From contig CANHST010000006.1 in the NCBI GenBank assembly GCA_947463235.1, positions 1-33,886 on the forward strand: DNA of 33,886 nucleotides, in the 5' to 3' direction. This document shows, piece by piece, positions 15,108 through 23,593 of this stretch (the stretch's first letter is position 1; every line of letters starts with the position of its first letter). The DNA comes from Acidimicrobiaceae bacterium (GTDB lineage Bacteria > Actinomycetota > Acidimicrobiia > Acidimicrobiales > Ilumatobacteraceae). The notes beneath the pieces are model-generated. The model made no database searches. It was given only the letters and a program-made list of their open reading frames with translations, and was not told where the DNA came from. The position numbers and the translations under genes were made by a program.

Positions 15108-16397
15108 ATGGGTCTGTTCAGCAAGAAGCCAAAGCCGAGCACCAGCGCCACCAACGACGATGCGCCCGCGGGGGCGATGCCGGCGCCAACACCCCAGACG
15201 GCCCCTGTTGCAGCGCCCGTGCCCCCTCCCACACCTGCGCCGGCACCCGCTGCGCCGCCCGCCGCGTCGAGTTGGGGGTCGAAGAAGGCCAAGAAGGCCG
15301 CCATCGACCCGGTCGACTTCCTGAACCTGCGCGCTGAGCTGATGGAGGTAAAGGCCCGCCTCATGGCCGCCGAGCAATCGCGTGCCATCGTCGAAAGCCG
15401 CCTGGCCGCGCTCGATGCCACAGCGCTGGCGCTGTCATCGGATCAAGCCGGCAGTAGTGGCGCCGCCGAGCGCCTCGCCGACCTGGAAGCGCGCGTGCTC
15501 GCAATCGGCTCCGGCCGTGCTGCCACCGACCCGGGGCAGTTGGAGGACACCGCCGCACGCGACATGGCGGCAGCGCTGCAGATCCGCATCGACGAATTGG
15601 CCGGCAAGGTCGCCGCCAAGGGCGACGACGCCGAGCTCCTTGCGAAGATCGCCTCGCTCGAGACGCAGGTGGCCGAGGCCGCCGCCAACGCGGAGGCAGC
15701 TCGAGCTGCAGCTGCCGCGCAGCCCGATGTGGCCGCCCCGTCGCCGCTGCTCGGCTCCGCTTCCACAGCGGCACCCGACCCCGAGATGGCGGCCAAAATC
15801 GACGCCATCGGTCTTCGCTTGCACGAGCTCGACGACCTTGCTCTGCGTGTCGCCCAGATCGACGTGCTCACGGGGCAACTCTCACAGCTCAATGCCCGCG
15901 TCACGGCCCAGGCAGAGTTCGGCGCACAACTCAGTGCCATGCGCGACCGCATCACCGAGCTGCAGTCCACCCCGGACTCCGGCGACCCGGCAGCTGCCGC
16001 TGCCAACGATCCGGAACTTCGCGACCAGATGACCGGCCTCACCAGTCGTCTGGCCGCCACCGAGGCATTGGCCTCGCAGCTCGGCGCCCTCGCCGAACGA
16101 GTGGCCGCCACCGATGCCAACGCCCAACAGACCACCGCACAGTTGGCGGCGCTCGAACAGCGGGTGGATTCCGTGGGCACCGAGCTGGCCAACCAGATCA
16201 GCGAGTTGGGTCGCGATATCGACGGTCTTGCCGAGCGCACCGCCGACGTGGCATCCGGCACGGTGAGCGACGAGGTGATGGCAGCACTGCGTAGCGGCCA
16301 GATCAAGCTCGCCAACGAACAGGCCCGGTACGAGATCGCCTTCCGCGAAGATCTCGCGGCGCTGGCCGAACACGTCCGCCGCCAACCCCGCTCCTAA
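15108..16397 (+). CDS. Cytoplasmic coiled-coil protein with Pro/Ala-rich N-terminus
   Basis: The 429 aa protein has no signal peptide or TM helix. Residues 1-65 are Pro/Ala-rich with lysine clusters (MGLFSKKPKP and KKAKKAA). From about residue 68 to the end the sequence is almost all heptad-rich, with ALEQR/LAALxAR-type repeats predicting long coiled coils broken by Ala/Pro hinges near 205-225 and 285-295. I recognise no family. It may be a structural or scaffold protein. The GGGGAG site lies nine bases before the ATG. It follows the surface operon on the same strand but has its own upstream region, and it converges on the UPF0182 gene. Confidence 0.8.
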   Translation: MGLFSKKPKPSTSATNDDAPAGAMPAPTPQTAPVAAPVPPPTPAPAPAAPPAASSWGSKKAKKAAIDPVDFLNLRAELMEVKARLMAAEQSRAIVESRLAALDATALALSSDQAGSSGAAERLADLEARVLAIGSGRAATDPGQLEDTAARDMAAALQIRIDELAGKVAAKGDDAELLAKIASLETQVAEAAANAEAARAAAAAQPDVAAPSPLLGSASTAAPDPEMAAKIDAIGLRLHELDDLALRVAQIDVLTGQLSQLNARVTAQAEFGAQLSAMRDRITELQSTPDSGDPAAAAANDPELRDQMTGLTSRLAATEALASQLGALAERVAATDANAQQTTAQLAALEQRVDSVGTELANQISELGRDIDGLAERTADVASGTVSDEVMAALRSGQIKLANEQARYEIAFREDLAALAEHVRRQPRS

Positions 16398-16424
16398 CCC
16401 CTCCGCCCTGTCGCTTCGGGGGTT
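16396..16424. terminator. Weak hairpin between convergent genes
   Basis: AACCCC (16396-16401) and GGGGTT (16419-16424) can form a short stem between the convergent coiled-coil and UPF0182 genes. It would work in both directions. The stem is only six pairs and no T run follows, so the call is tentative. Confidence 0.3.
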
Positions 16425-16468
16425 CGCTGTACCCGCCGAATGCGGTAACGCTCGAGGCGGGGCTTGGG

Positions 16469-19324
16469 TCAGCTGAGCAGGTCGAGGGCCTGCTGCACGA
16501 GGTCGCGGGCTTGGGCTTCCTTGTCGGCGTACAGACCGAGGTCGCCGGCCTTCAACGCCGCTTCGGCCTCATTGAACAGTTGCTCTGCCTGCTGCAGCAG
16601 TTCTTGGGCCGTGGTGCCGGTGACAGGCGGCTTGGGTCCCCCGTCCGATGGCGTGCTGCCCGATACGTCGCCAACCTCGGCGGAGAAGCCGGGGAAGAGC
16701 TGCGACATGGCATCACCGATGCTGTTGCCGATGGCCACCTTGCCGTTGTAGTTGGCGATCATGCGACGCAGCAGCGGTTGGCCCGAGGTCTCGGACTCCA
16801 CGTACAGCGGAGCAATCCAGACCACACCACCGGCAACGTTCAGCATCTGCAGATCGCCGAACGCCACCTCCGAACCCTGTTGGCCGAGCAGCGTGATGGC
16901 CTCGCTCACCTTCGGATCCGTGGCCATCGATGCACCGATGGTGTTCGGGCCTTCCGGTAGCGCATCGTTCGGGAACTCGTATGCGATCAGTTGGCCATAG
17001 CTGCCGGGGTCGCTGCCCGCGGTCATGTAGGCGATGAGTTCCTTGCGCTGGTCGGTCGTGCTGAACGGCTGGAACGGTCGGTACAGCTGGAACGACGACG
17101 CGTCGTCGCCGGAGGGGTGGAACATCGTGTAGTACGGAGCGAATCGCGCCGCCGTGCTCTCGCCTGCGAAGTCGTTTGGCTGCCCCGATTCGGTGGTGGT
17201 GATGGTGGAAGCTGCGCCGCCCACCACATCGCCCGGTGAGGCCGCCGCAGCCAATGCCACCGACCATGCACCACGACGGTCGAAGAAGTCGTTCGCGTCG
17301 AGGCGGTACTTGGAGTACGCCGATGTCTGCACCCGGAAGAGTTCCTCCGGATAACGGAGATGCTGAACGAGGTCGTCGGACATTGCGCTCGCCGGCTGGA
17401 ACAGATCGGGGAACGCCGCACGCCACACCTGCAACACCGGATCGGTGTCGTCCATGGCGAACAGTTCCACCGAACCGTCGTACGCGTCGACGGTGGCCTT
17501 CACACTGTTGCGCACATAGTTGAACGCCTGGTCCAACCCGCCACCTGCGATGAGATCGCGGCTGTCGGCGAACTGCGAGTACGGATACCGCGAACTTGTC
17601 GAGTACCCATCGATGACCCAGACGATGCGTCCACCGGCCACCACCGGGTACGGGTCGCCATCGAACGACAGGAAGGGCGCAACCGTCTGCACCCTCTCCC
17701 GCACGTCGCGCACCGTCACGAAGCGCGACTGATCGTTGATGGCGCTCGAGCCGAGAAGGTTGTAGTCGAACTCGGCCAGCGCGAAGGCAAGCCGCCGAAT
17801 GCCCGAATTCAACTGCACACCTGCAGTGCCCGAGTACGGCTGGGCATCATCGATGCCCTGACACGGCTGCTCCGTCACCGAGGTCTTCAGCACGGCATAC
17901 CCCGACAGCGTGGGGCTGAAGTACATCTGCGGCTGATCCACCTTGGTGATGTCGTCGCGGTACACCGGCTTGCCGTCGCTCTGGATCTGGGCAGCCAACG
18001 CGCTCGCCAGACCACAACCGTGCGTGTTGATGAGGTGCGTGCCCTGCCAACTCTTGTTACCCACCTGGTTCAGGTCGAGCTCGCGAGCGCCCACGATCAC
18101 CTGCTGCGGCCGGCCATCGACCACGTAACGATCGGGGTCGAGGTCGGCGATGGTCATGCCCGGCTGGCCCTCATCGGTGCGGAAACGGGTCTCCATTTTC
18201 TCGTCGGGCTTGATGAGGCGCGTATCGCTGAGCGCCGCCACGTTGGTCTCGACCTCGTTCGTACTGAGCGTCTCGAACTTGGCGGGCTTCACCGTCACGC
18301 CATCGATGCCCAGCGCATGGCGTGTGGCTTCGATGTTGTGGGCGATGTAGGCGGACTCCTTGTCCTTCTTGTTGGGGTTCACCACCAACGACTGGATGAC
18401 CGCTGGGTAGATGACACCACCGATCAAGGCCACCACCGCCCACAGCGCCGAGGCCACGATGGCTGGCCGCCACTTGTCGGTCTTCAGCGTGCTGAGGAAC
18501 AGCACCGCCGAGAGCAGTGCGATGAGACCCAGCAACAGCACAGCGGGAAGTTGCGCATTCACCACCGTGTAGTTCGGGCCGGTGAACGAACCGCGGTTGG
18601 CGTTGGTGAGCTCGTAGCGCATCACCCAGTAATCGCCCGCCTTCAGAATCGCCATGATGGCAAGCAGCACCGCAAGGTGCGCCTTCGTGGCGCGGCGGAT
18701 CTTCGGCTTCGGCGGCGCCAACATCACGCCACCCGACAGGACGTGGGTGGCCAGCACGAGCAGCGTGACGAAGCCAACCGCCAGGAACATCCAGTCGAGC
18801 ACGAACGTCACGAACGGCAGCTTGAACATGTAGAAGCCGACATCGTTGCCGAACTGCGCGTCGCTGATGCCGAACGACTTGCTGTTCCGGAACATCAACC
18901 AGTCTTGCCACCGGCCAACGGCAGGGGCGGCGAAAAGCAGCGCGAATACGCCCGCCACGCCGAAGCGGAGCATGCGGAGTCGATGACCGAAGAACTCATG
19001 GAATCGTTCGACGACGGGGTGGGTGTTCGCCGTGAACGCTGCAGGCGCCAGTCGATCGGCGATCACCAGGTTCAAGATGGCGAGCACAGCGAAGACCACG
19101 CCAAACACCACGAACAGGGTCACCTTGGCCCGGATCTCGCCCCAGAACACGTCGGAACGGCCGAGCGAGTCGTACCACAGCAGGTCCGTGTAGAAGCCGG
19201 CGAGGAACCGCGCCGACAACAGAAGGCCGACCACGAAGACAGCGGCAATGATGATGAACGCACGACCCCGGTCGCTCACGCGACGCTGGCGGGCGGAGCG
19301 GGGGAGATCCGCAGGGTTCTGCAC
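16469..19324 (-). CDS. UPF0182 family membrane protein
   Basis: The 951 aa protein is a full-length UPF0182 member, a family widespread in actinobacteria and some other phyla, of unknown function. Seven hydrophobic segments occupy the first third (about 22-44, 68-88, 120-137, 170-195, 215-232, 258-279, 288-312). A large extracytoplasmic region follows with family blocks such as YIAHNIEATRHALGID and VDGYSTSSRYPYS. The C-terminal 45 residues are an Ala/Glu/Leu coiled-coil tail after a Pro-rich hinge. GTG at 19324 is used; a TAACCT box lies seven bases upstream (19337-19332), so the transcript may be leaderless. A second GTG 15 codons downstream is possible. The DivIVA gene ends just upstream on the same strand. 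Confidence 0.95.
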   Translation of the reverse strand: MQNPADLPRSARQRRVSDRGRAFIIIAAVFVVGLLLSARFLAGFYTDLLWYDSLGRSDVFWGEIRAKVTLFVVFGVVFAVLAILNLVIADRLAPAAFTANTHPVVERFHEFFGHRLRMLRFGVAGVFALLFAAPAVGRWQDWLMFRNSKSFGISDAQFGNDVGFYMFKLPFVTFVLDWMFLAVGFVTLLVLATHVLSGGVMLAPPKPKIRRATKAHLAVLLAIMAILKAGDYWVMRYELTNANRGSFTGPNYTVVNAQLPAVLLLGLIALLSAVLFLSTLKTDKWRPAIVASALWAVVALIGGVIYPAVIQSLVVNPNKKDKESAYIAHNIEATRHALGIDGVTVKPAKFETLSTNEVETNVAALSDTRLIKPDEKMETRFRTDEGQPGMTIADLDPDRYVVDGRPQQVIVGARELDLNQVGNKSWQGTHLINTHGCGLASALAAQIQSDGKPVYRDDITKVDQPQMYFSPTLSGYAVLKTSVTEQPCQGIDDAQPYSGTAGVQLNSGIRRLAFALAEFDYNLLGSSAINDQSRFVTVRDVRERVQTVAPFLSFDGDPYPVVAGGRIVWVIDGYSTSSRYPYSQFADSRDLIAGGGLDQAFNYVRNSVKATVDAYDGSVELFAMDDTDPVLQVWRAAFPDLFQPASAMSDDLVQHLRYPEELFRVQTSAYSKYRLDANDFFDRRGAWSVALAAAASPGDVVGGAASTITTTESGQPNDFAGESTAARFAPYYTMFHPSGDDASSFQLYRPFQPFSTTDQRKELIAYMTAGSDPGSYGQLIAYEFPNDALPEGPNTIGASMATDPKVSEAITLLGQQGSEVAFGDLQMLNVAGGVVWIAPLYVESETSGQPLLRRMIANYNGKVAIGNSIGDAMSQLFPGFSAEVGDVSGSTPSDGGPKPPVTGTTAQELLQQAEQLFNEAEAALKAGDLGLYADKEAQARDLVQQALDLLS

Positions 19325-19331
19325 GCGGCGA

Positions 19332-19337
19332 AGGTTA
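19332..19337 (-). promoter_or_regulatory. Candidate -10 box for UPF0182
   Basis: On the minus strand TAACCT fits TANNNT and ends seven bases before the GTG start at 19324. No good Shine-Dalgarno sequence is present, which favours a leaderless transcript. The box touches the end of the upstream DivIVA gene. Confidence 0.35.
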
Positions 19338-21299
19338 CCTGGGTGCTCGCTGCAGCATGCAGCGGCACCCTTCGTGTGCCGGAGTGCACACGTGATCCGT
19401 GGGGAACGGATCGCCAGCCTTCACCACACCGCCGAGCGCGTTGTCCTCGGCATCGGGGCAGTCGGGGCCATTGGGGTCGACGGCCCAGCAGATCGGCGTG
19501 CCCGGCACCAGCACGGCTAGCTGGCCACGGCCGAAGGCCATCCGGGCCACATCGTCGAGGTGCTCGTCGATGCGCTGCGTCTTCCACTCGCGATACACAG
19601 CCCGCACCACTGCGACCAGGTCGTCGGGTTCGCCATCGGTGTCGGAGACGGCACGCTCGAGTCGGTCGCGCAGCGGCTGAACGATGGACGTACCCAGCGC
19701 CGCAACGGCCGGCTGCAGTACCTCGGCCTTTGCCACCGCCTTCTTGTGTTCCTTCGCCGTACCGTCGCCCAGGCTGACGGCACCGGCCAGGGCGGCGGCG
19801 CGCAGTTCAGCGTCGATGGCATCTGCGTAGTGACGCACGTGCTCGGCCTCGGAGGGCAGCAGGTCGGACAGTGCGTTGATCTTCTTGGCGCTGCGCAACA
19901 CATGCAGCACATCGTTCTGTTCGTCGGCGAGCACCCGCTTCAGCTTGCGGGCGCTGCCCACGATGAGCGGTGTGAGTTCGGCATCGCGACGACCGAACGC
20001 GGAATCGTCGAACTCCGCGGGGGCGACCGGCGCCTCGGGCGTGGACCGAAAGACTGCAAGTTCCTCGGTGGCATCGGGCAACACGATCTCCGGCGCCGCT
20101 TCCATGACGGGCTGCTCGACCGCGACTTCCGACGACTCGGCTGCGACGGCGCGTTCGGCCACCTTGGCGGTGCGCGACGCGCGCAGCTTCGCGAACAGGT
20201 CCTCGACGGAGTCCTTCTCCGGCGCTGCGGCAGGAGCGGCATCAACCGCTTCGGACGTCACCGTGGTGCCGCCGAAGAGCGAGACGACGGGGGCGATCAC
20301 GTCGGACTCCGGTTCGTCGGCAGCATCAACGGCCGGCTGAATGTCGAGTTCGGGGGCTACCTCGACTGCTGCTTCCTCGACTGCTGCTTCCTCGGTCGCT
20401 GCTTCCTCGGTCGCCGACTCGTCGACGAGATCGTCAGCAACCTCGTCGGCCACTTCGTCGAGCGTGTCCTCGGCCTCCGGTTCATCGGCCACTTCGAGTT
20501 CGGTCTCGGCGGCCATGTCGTCGACGATCTCGTCGACCGCAGGATCCTCGCTCGATGACGAATCTGCGTCCGACGCTCCGTCGACCAAGCGAAGTTGCGC
20601 AGCGGGCACCATCAGCGGCACCGGGCCGGTGGTGGGTTCCAGGTTCACGTACTCGTTGGGCTCGCCGAGGGGTGTCATCTCCGCCATCACATCGACGGCT
20701 GCGATACGCGCCCGTTCGAACGACTGCAGAAGACGATCCCGGCCGTGCACGAGTTGCTCGATCTGCTGACGCGCCATCTCGCGGCGGCGGGCAAGTTCGT
20801 TGAGCACTCGTTCGCGATAGGCGCGAGCCTCATTCACCATGTCGCGGCCCTGTTGCTTGGCCATCTGCAATTCGGCTTCGGCATCGGCGGAGGCATCCTG
20901 ACGGCGGCGGGCGGCCTCCACCTGGGCTTCTTCGCGCATGCGTTGTGCTTCGTCGGTGGCCTCGCGAAGAATGCGAGCAGCGTTGTCTTCGGCGCGCACC
21001 TTGATGCTGGAAGCGGCCTCGCGGGCCGTGGAAAGAATGCGGGCCGCCTCTTCGCCGAGCAGGCGAGTGACCACCTCTTCGTCGAGCGCCACGTTCGCGT
21101 TGGTGGTGCCGCGCTGCGCGGTGCGGAGTTCGCGATCGAGGAACCGCTCGCGCTCCTGCAGGCGCGCAAGTTCGGCGGCGACCATCCGAAGGAAGTCGCG
21201 AACCTCGCCCTGTTCATACCCCTTACGGGACGTGGTGAACGCAGCCGTGGACACCGCGTTCGGCGACGAGGGATCGGGGCGTGAAAAGGACATGGCCAT
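19335..21299 (-). CDS. DivIVA-domain protein fused to a phage-head-morphogenesis-like Cys/His C-terminus
   Basis: The 654 aa protein begins with a DivIVA-type N-terminus (about 18-60, FTTSRKGYEQGEVRDFLRMV), which in DivIVA/Wag31 directs binding to curved membrane. A long coiled coil (about 45-215) and a very acidic Glu/Ala/Asp-rich linker (about 240-420) follow. The C-terminal part (about 430-654) is mostly helical and ends in Cys604, Cys614, His636, Cys638, His642 and the GCRC pair Cys645/Cys647. The order CP-x-D-N, FPTDH, PAHEGCRC resembles the end of Mu gpF/SPP1 gp7-type phage head morphogenesis domains, where it may bind a metal. ATG at 21299 or 21293 may be used; a TACGCT box lies nine bases before the first. 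A polar or septal scaffold role is inferred from the DivIVA domain. Confidence 0.88.
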   Translation of the reverse strand: MAMSFSRPDPSSPNAVSTAAFTTSRKGYEQGEVRDFLRMVAAELARLQERERFLDRELRTAQRGTTNANVALDEEVVTRLLGEEAARILSTAREAASSIKVRAEDNAARILREATDEAQRMREEAQVEAARRRQDASADAEAELQMAKQQGRDMVNEARAYRERVLNELARRREMARQQIEQLVHGRDRLLQSFERARIAAVDVMAEMTPLGEPNEYVNLEPTTGPVPLMVPAAQLRLVDGASDADSSSSEDPAVDEIVDDMAAETELEVADEPEAEDTLDEVADEVADDLVDESATEEAATEEAAVEEAAVEVAPELDIQPAVDAADEPESDVIAPVVSLFGGTTVTSEAVDAAPAAAPEKDSVEDLFAKLRASRTAKVAERAVAAESSEVAVEQPVMEAAPEIVLPDATEELAVFRSTPEAPVAPAEFDDSAFGRRDAELTPLIVGSARKLKRVLADEQNDVLHVLRSAKKINALSDLLPSEAEHVRHYADAIDAELRAAALAGAVSLGDGTAKEHKKAVAKAEVLQPAVAALGTSIVQPLRDRLERAVSDTDGEPDDLVAVVRAVYREWKTQRIDEHLDDVARMAFGRGQLAVLVPGTPICWAVDPNGPDCPDAEDNALGGVVKAGDPFPTDHVCTPAHEGCRCMLQRAPR

Positions 21300-21361
21300 T
21301 GACCGTCAAGCGTAAGCGAGCCAACGCGCGAAAGGGTGGCAATCCCCCACCGCCAGCCCGG

Positions 21362-22603
21362 TCACGTCGGGAGCGGATCCCCACCCAGTCGCTTGAGCGC
21401 AGCGAGGGCTTCATCGAGCGTGTCGACGGGAATGATCTCCACCCGGTCACCCACCACCTTGCGGGCCGCCTCCACACTGTCGAAGTCGGGGTGGTCGGGG
21501 TCGTTGCCCGGCCCAGGCTGACCCTTGGGCACCAGGAAGTACTTCACGCCCACCTGGGCCACGGCCGACGCCTTGGCACTGAGGCCACCGATGGCCCCAA
21601 CGTTGCCGTCGATGTCGATCTCGCCGGTCACAGCCACCCGTTGCGGCCCCATCAGGTTGCCCTCCGTGACCACATCGATCAGCGTCAGTGTGAAGGCCAG
21701 ACCGGCCGAGGGGCCACCGATGCCCTCCGTCTCGAAGTCCACCGACACTCCGTCGGGCAGCTTCACGGTGGTGGTGTCGACAGGACTGAAGCCGATGATG
21801 GTGCGGGTGGGTGTCTCGCCAGGGGCCGCGATCGTGGTGACCTTGGTCTCGATCTTCTTGCCATCGCGCTCGACCGTGATATCCACGACGTCGCCGGCCT
21901 CGATGTCCTTCAAGATGTTGCTGAGGTCATCGAGGATCTTCACCGGCTTGCCGTCGAGTTCGGTGATCATGTCGTTCGACTTGAGTACGTCGTTGGCCGG
22001 AACGAACTGCTCGCACTTGGTGTTCGACTGGTTCGCCTTCAAACAAATCAGGTAATCCACCACCGCCGGACCCTCATTGCGTTCCACCGGCAGTCCCGCA
22101 GCCTTCAGCGCCACATAGGTGGCACGGTCCTTGGCCCCGGTCATCTGCCGCTGCCCCGACTGCAGTAACTGCTCCTCGGTCTGGTCGCCGTACTTGTCGG
22201 TGTAACTCATGTACCGAACAGCGGGCGACTCTCGGGTGACGAGCCAATCGAGCAACGTGATCGGTGGCTGACGAATGGTGACGAAGTAGATCTGTCCGTC
22301 GCTGGTGTAGGTGGGGGTTCCCTGCACATCGAGGCGCGGCTCCACCGCCTCGGCGTCGGCCGGTACCAGCGCGAATTCCACGGGTACCTGCTTGGAATCG
22401 ATGCACGCGTTGTTCGCGTCGCGCTGCAGACACTTCGGCTTCTCCACGAACCACTTCGACGGAGCCAGTGCCGTCACGACCACACCGGCGATCAGCACGA
22501 ATCCGAAAAGGGCCAGCATGAACGCCCACCACGGGCGGCGCTGTGACGGCGCGTGGGCCGAGGGAAGCGGCTCCGGTACAGTGTCGGATTGCGTGAGTAT
22601 CAC
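21362..22603 (-). CDS. PDZ-domain Lon-like membrane protease (YlbL type)
   Basis: The 413 aa protein has an N-terminal TM helix (27-47), an extracytoplasmic region, a PDZ domain (about 197-262, NDMITELDGKPVKILDDL) and a Lon-type S16 serine protease domain. The catalytic pair is Ser299 in GGPSAGLAF and Lys344 in GGLSAKASA. This is the layout of YlbL-like proteins of Gram-positive bacteria, membrane proteases linked to stress and envelope quality control. The start is uncertain: GTG at 22603 keeps the hydrophobic anchor with a short cytoplasmic lead, and the next Met (22519) falls inside the helix. With this start the gene overlaps the divergent 2-TM gene by 11 bases. Confidence 0.92.
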   Translation of the reverse strand: MILTQSDTVPEPLPSAHAPSQRRPWWAFMLALFGFVLIAGVVVTALAPSKWFVEKPKCLQRDANNACIDSKQVPVEFALVPADAEAVEPRLDVQGTPTYTSDGQIYFVTIRQPPITLLDWLVTRESPAVRYMSYTDKYGDQTEEQLLQSGQRQMTGAKDRATYVALKAAGLPVERNEGPAVVDYLICLKANQSNTKCEQFVPANDVLKSNDMITELDGKPVKILDDLSNILKDIEAGDVVDITVERDGKKIETKVTTIAAPGETPTRTIIGFSPVDTTTVKLPDGVSVDFETEGIGGPSAGLAFTLTLIDVVTEGNLMGPQRVAVTGEIDIDGNVGAIGGLSAKASAVAQVGVKYFLVPKGQPGPGNDPDHPDFDSVEAARKVVGDRVEIIPVDTLDEALAALKRLGGDPLPT

Positions 22604-22913
22604 TGAGGTCACCACCGCGGCAGGCTGGATCGCCGGTCTGGCCATTGTGGCTCTCATTGCGACCGGTTGGCGTAAGACTGCCAGAGCGACAGCCAATCCG
22701 GCGCGCGCCCGACGACCCGATCGTGCGGCCAGCGGCGTGGAGGTGCTCGCAGTCGATACGCCAATGGACCATCGCGCGCACGTGCTGAAGCGTGTCTGGT
22801 CGGCAGCAGCCGCCAGCGCACTTGCAATCTGGGCGGGCGCCATCGTGGCCACCGTGCTCGGTTTCGGGGCGGCATACGCCGTCATCACTCTCACCCACAT
22901 GCTGAAGCGATGA
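22593..22913 (+). CDS. Small two-TM membrane protein
   Basis: The 106 aa protein has two hydrophobic helices (about 10-26 and 72-96) flanking a basic Arg-rich loop (27-46). I recognise no family. The GTG at 22593 is preceded by TACAGT (22577-22582), a possible -10 box, and no clear Shine-Dalgarno sequence. Its stop overlaps the HEAT-repeat gene as ATGA, so the two probably work together. Its start overlaps the start of the divergent PDZ protease, hinting at linked regulation. Confidence 0.7.
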   Translation: MSITEVTTAAGWIAGLAIVALIATGWRKTARATANPARARRPDRAASGVEVLAVDTPMDHRAHVLKRVWSAAAASALAIWAGAIVATVLGFGAAYAVITLTHMLKR

Positions 22914-23515
22914 AGTGGCGTGCGCTGGCCGTCGCAGGCCACGAGGGCGACGAACCCATTGCGCGAGCGGCGCTCGCCGATGCCGACCAGGTGGCGCGCG
23001 AACTGGCCCTCGGTGCGCTGTCGCGCATGGGCGCTCTCACCGATGACGACCTGCGCCGCGGTGCACAGGATTCAGCCGCAGCGGTGCGACGACGCGTTGC
23101 GATGATGGTGGCCGGCCGCCCTGAGATCTCGCTCCTGGACCTGCTGTCCGACACCGACGCCAGCGTGGTGGAGGCAGCCGCATGGGCGGCCGGAGAACAG
23201 CAACCACTCCGCCCACAGGCCGACAGCACGGTGCTCGAACGCCTGATTCAACTTGCCACCGAGTCGCCCGATCCGCTGGTGCGCGAGGCCGCCGTCGCAT
23301 CCCTTGGGGCTATCGGAGACCCTGTGGGCCTGCCCGCCATCCTCGCTGGATGCAACGACAAGCCCGCCATTCGGCGTCGCGCCGTGCTGGCGCTGGCCCC
23401 GTTCGACGGGCCTGAGGTGGATGCTGCACTCGCCGCAGCGTTGGAGGACCGCGACTGGCAGGTACGCCAATCGGCGGAGGACGTGGCGCCGTTCATGCAA
23501 CCCGAACAGGGCTGA
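22910..23515 (+). CDS. HEAT-repeat protein
   Basis: The 201 aa protein consists of about five or six HEAT-like helical repeats: ARELALGALSRMGAL, VRRRVAMMVAGRP, VVEAAAWAAGE, VREAAVASLGAIGD, IRRRAVLALAPFD and VRQSAEDVAPF. It has no signal peptide and no catalytic motif, so a protein-binding role in the cytoplasm is likely. It is translationally coupled (ATGA) to the 2-TM protein, which may recruit it to the membrane. Some HEAT-like (PBS lyase-type) proteins act on phycobilins, but nothing here supports that. Confidence 0.85.
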   Translation: MKWRALAVAGHEGDEPIARAALADADQVARELALGALSRMGALTDDDLRRGAQDSAAAVRRRVAMMVAGRPEISLLDLLSDTDASVVEAAAWAAGEQQPLRPQADSTVLERLIQLATESPDPLVREAAVASLGAIGDPVGLPAILAGCNDKPAIRRRAVLALAPFDGPEVDAALAAALEDRDWQVRQSAEDVAPFMQPEQG

Positions 23516-23581
23516 CGCCTGCTGCGCACTGTGCGCCAAGCAGTTCATCTCGGTCGCTGCGACAGATCGGCCATGCCCAGG

Positions 23582-23587
23582 TACATT
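23582..23587 (+). promoter_or_regulatory. Candidate -10 box for the esterase lipoprotein
   Basis: TACATT fits TANNNT and ends six bases before the ATG at 23594, the expected distance from -10 to transcription start. This supports a leaderless transcript and the choice of that ATG over 23573. Confidence 0.4.
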
Positions 23588-23593
23588 GCCCCG

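Noticed and set aside
17360-19777. Long plus-strand open frame (805 codons) opposite UPF0182
   Set aside because: His/Arg/Gln-rich low-complexity translation without domains. It is the antisense image of a full-length UPF0182 gene in GC-rich DNA, where long spurious frames are expected.
19335-21299. Prophage remnant
   Set aside because: The phage-like Cys/His motif is part of an intact DivIVA gene. No other phage genes, attachment sites or integrase are present.
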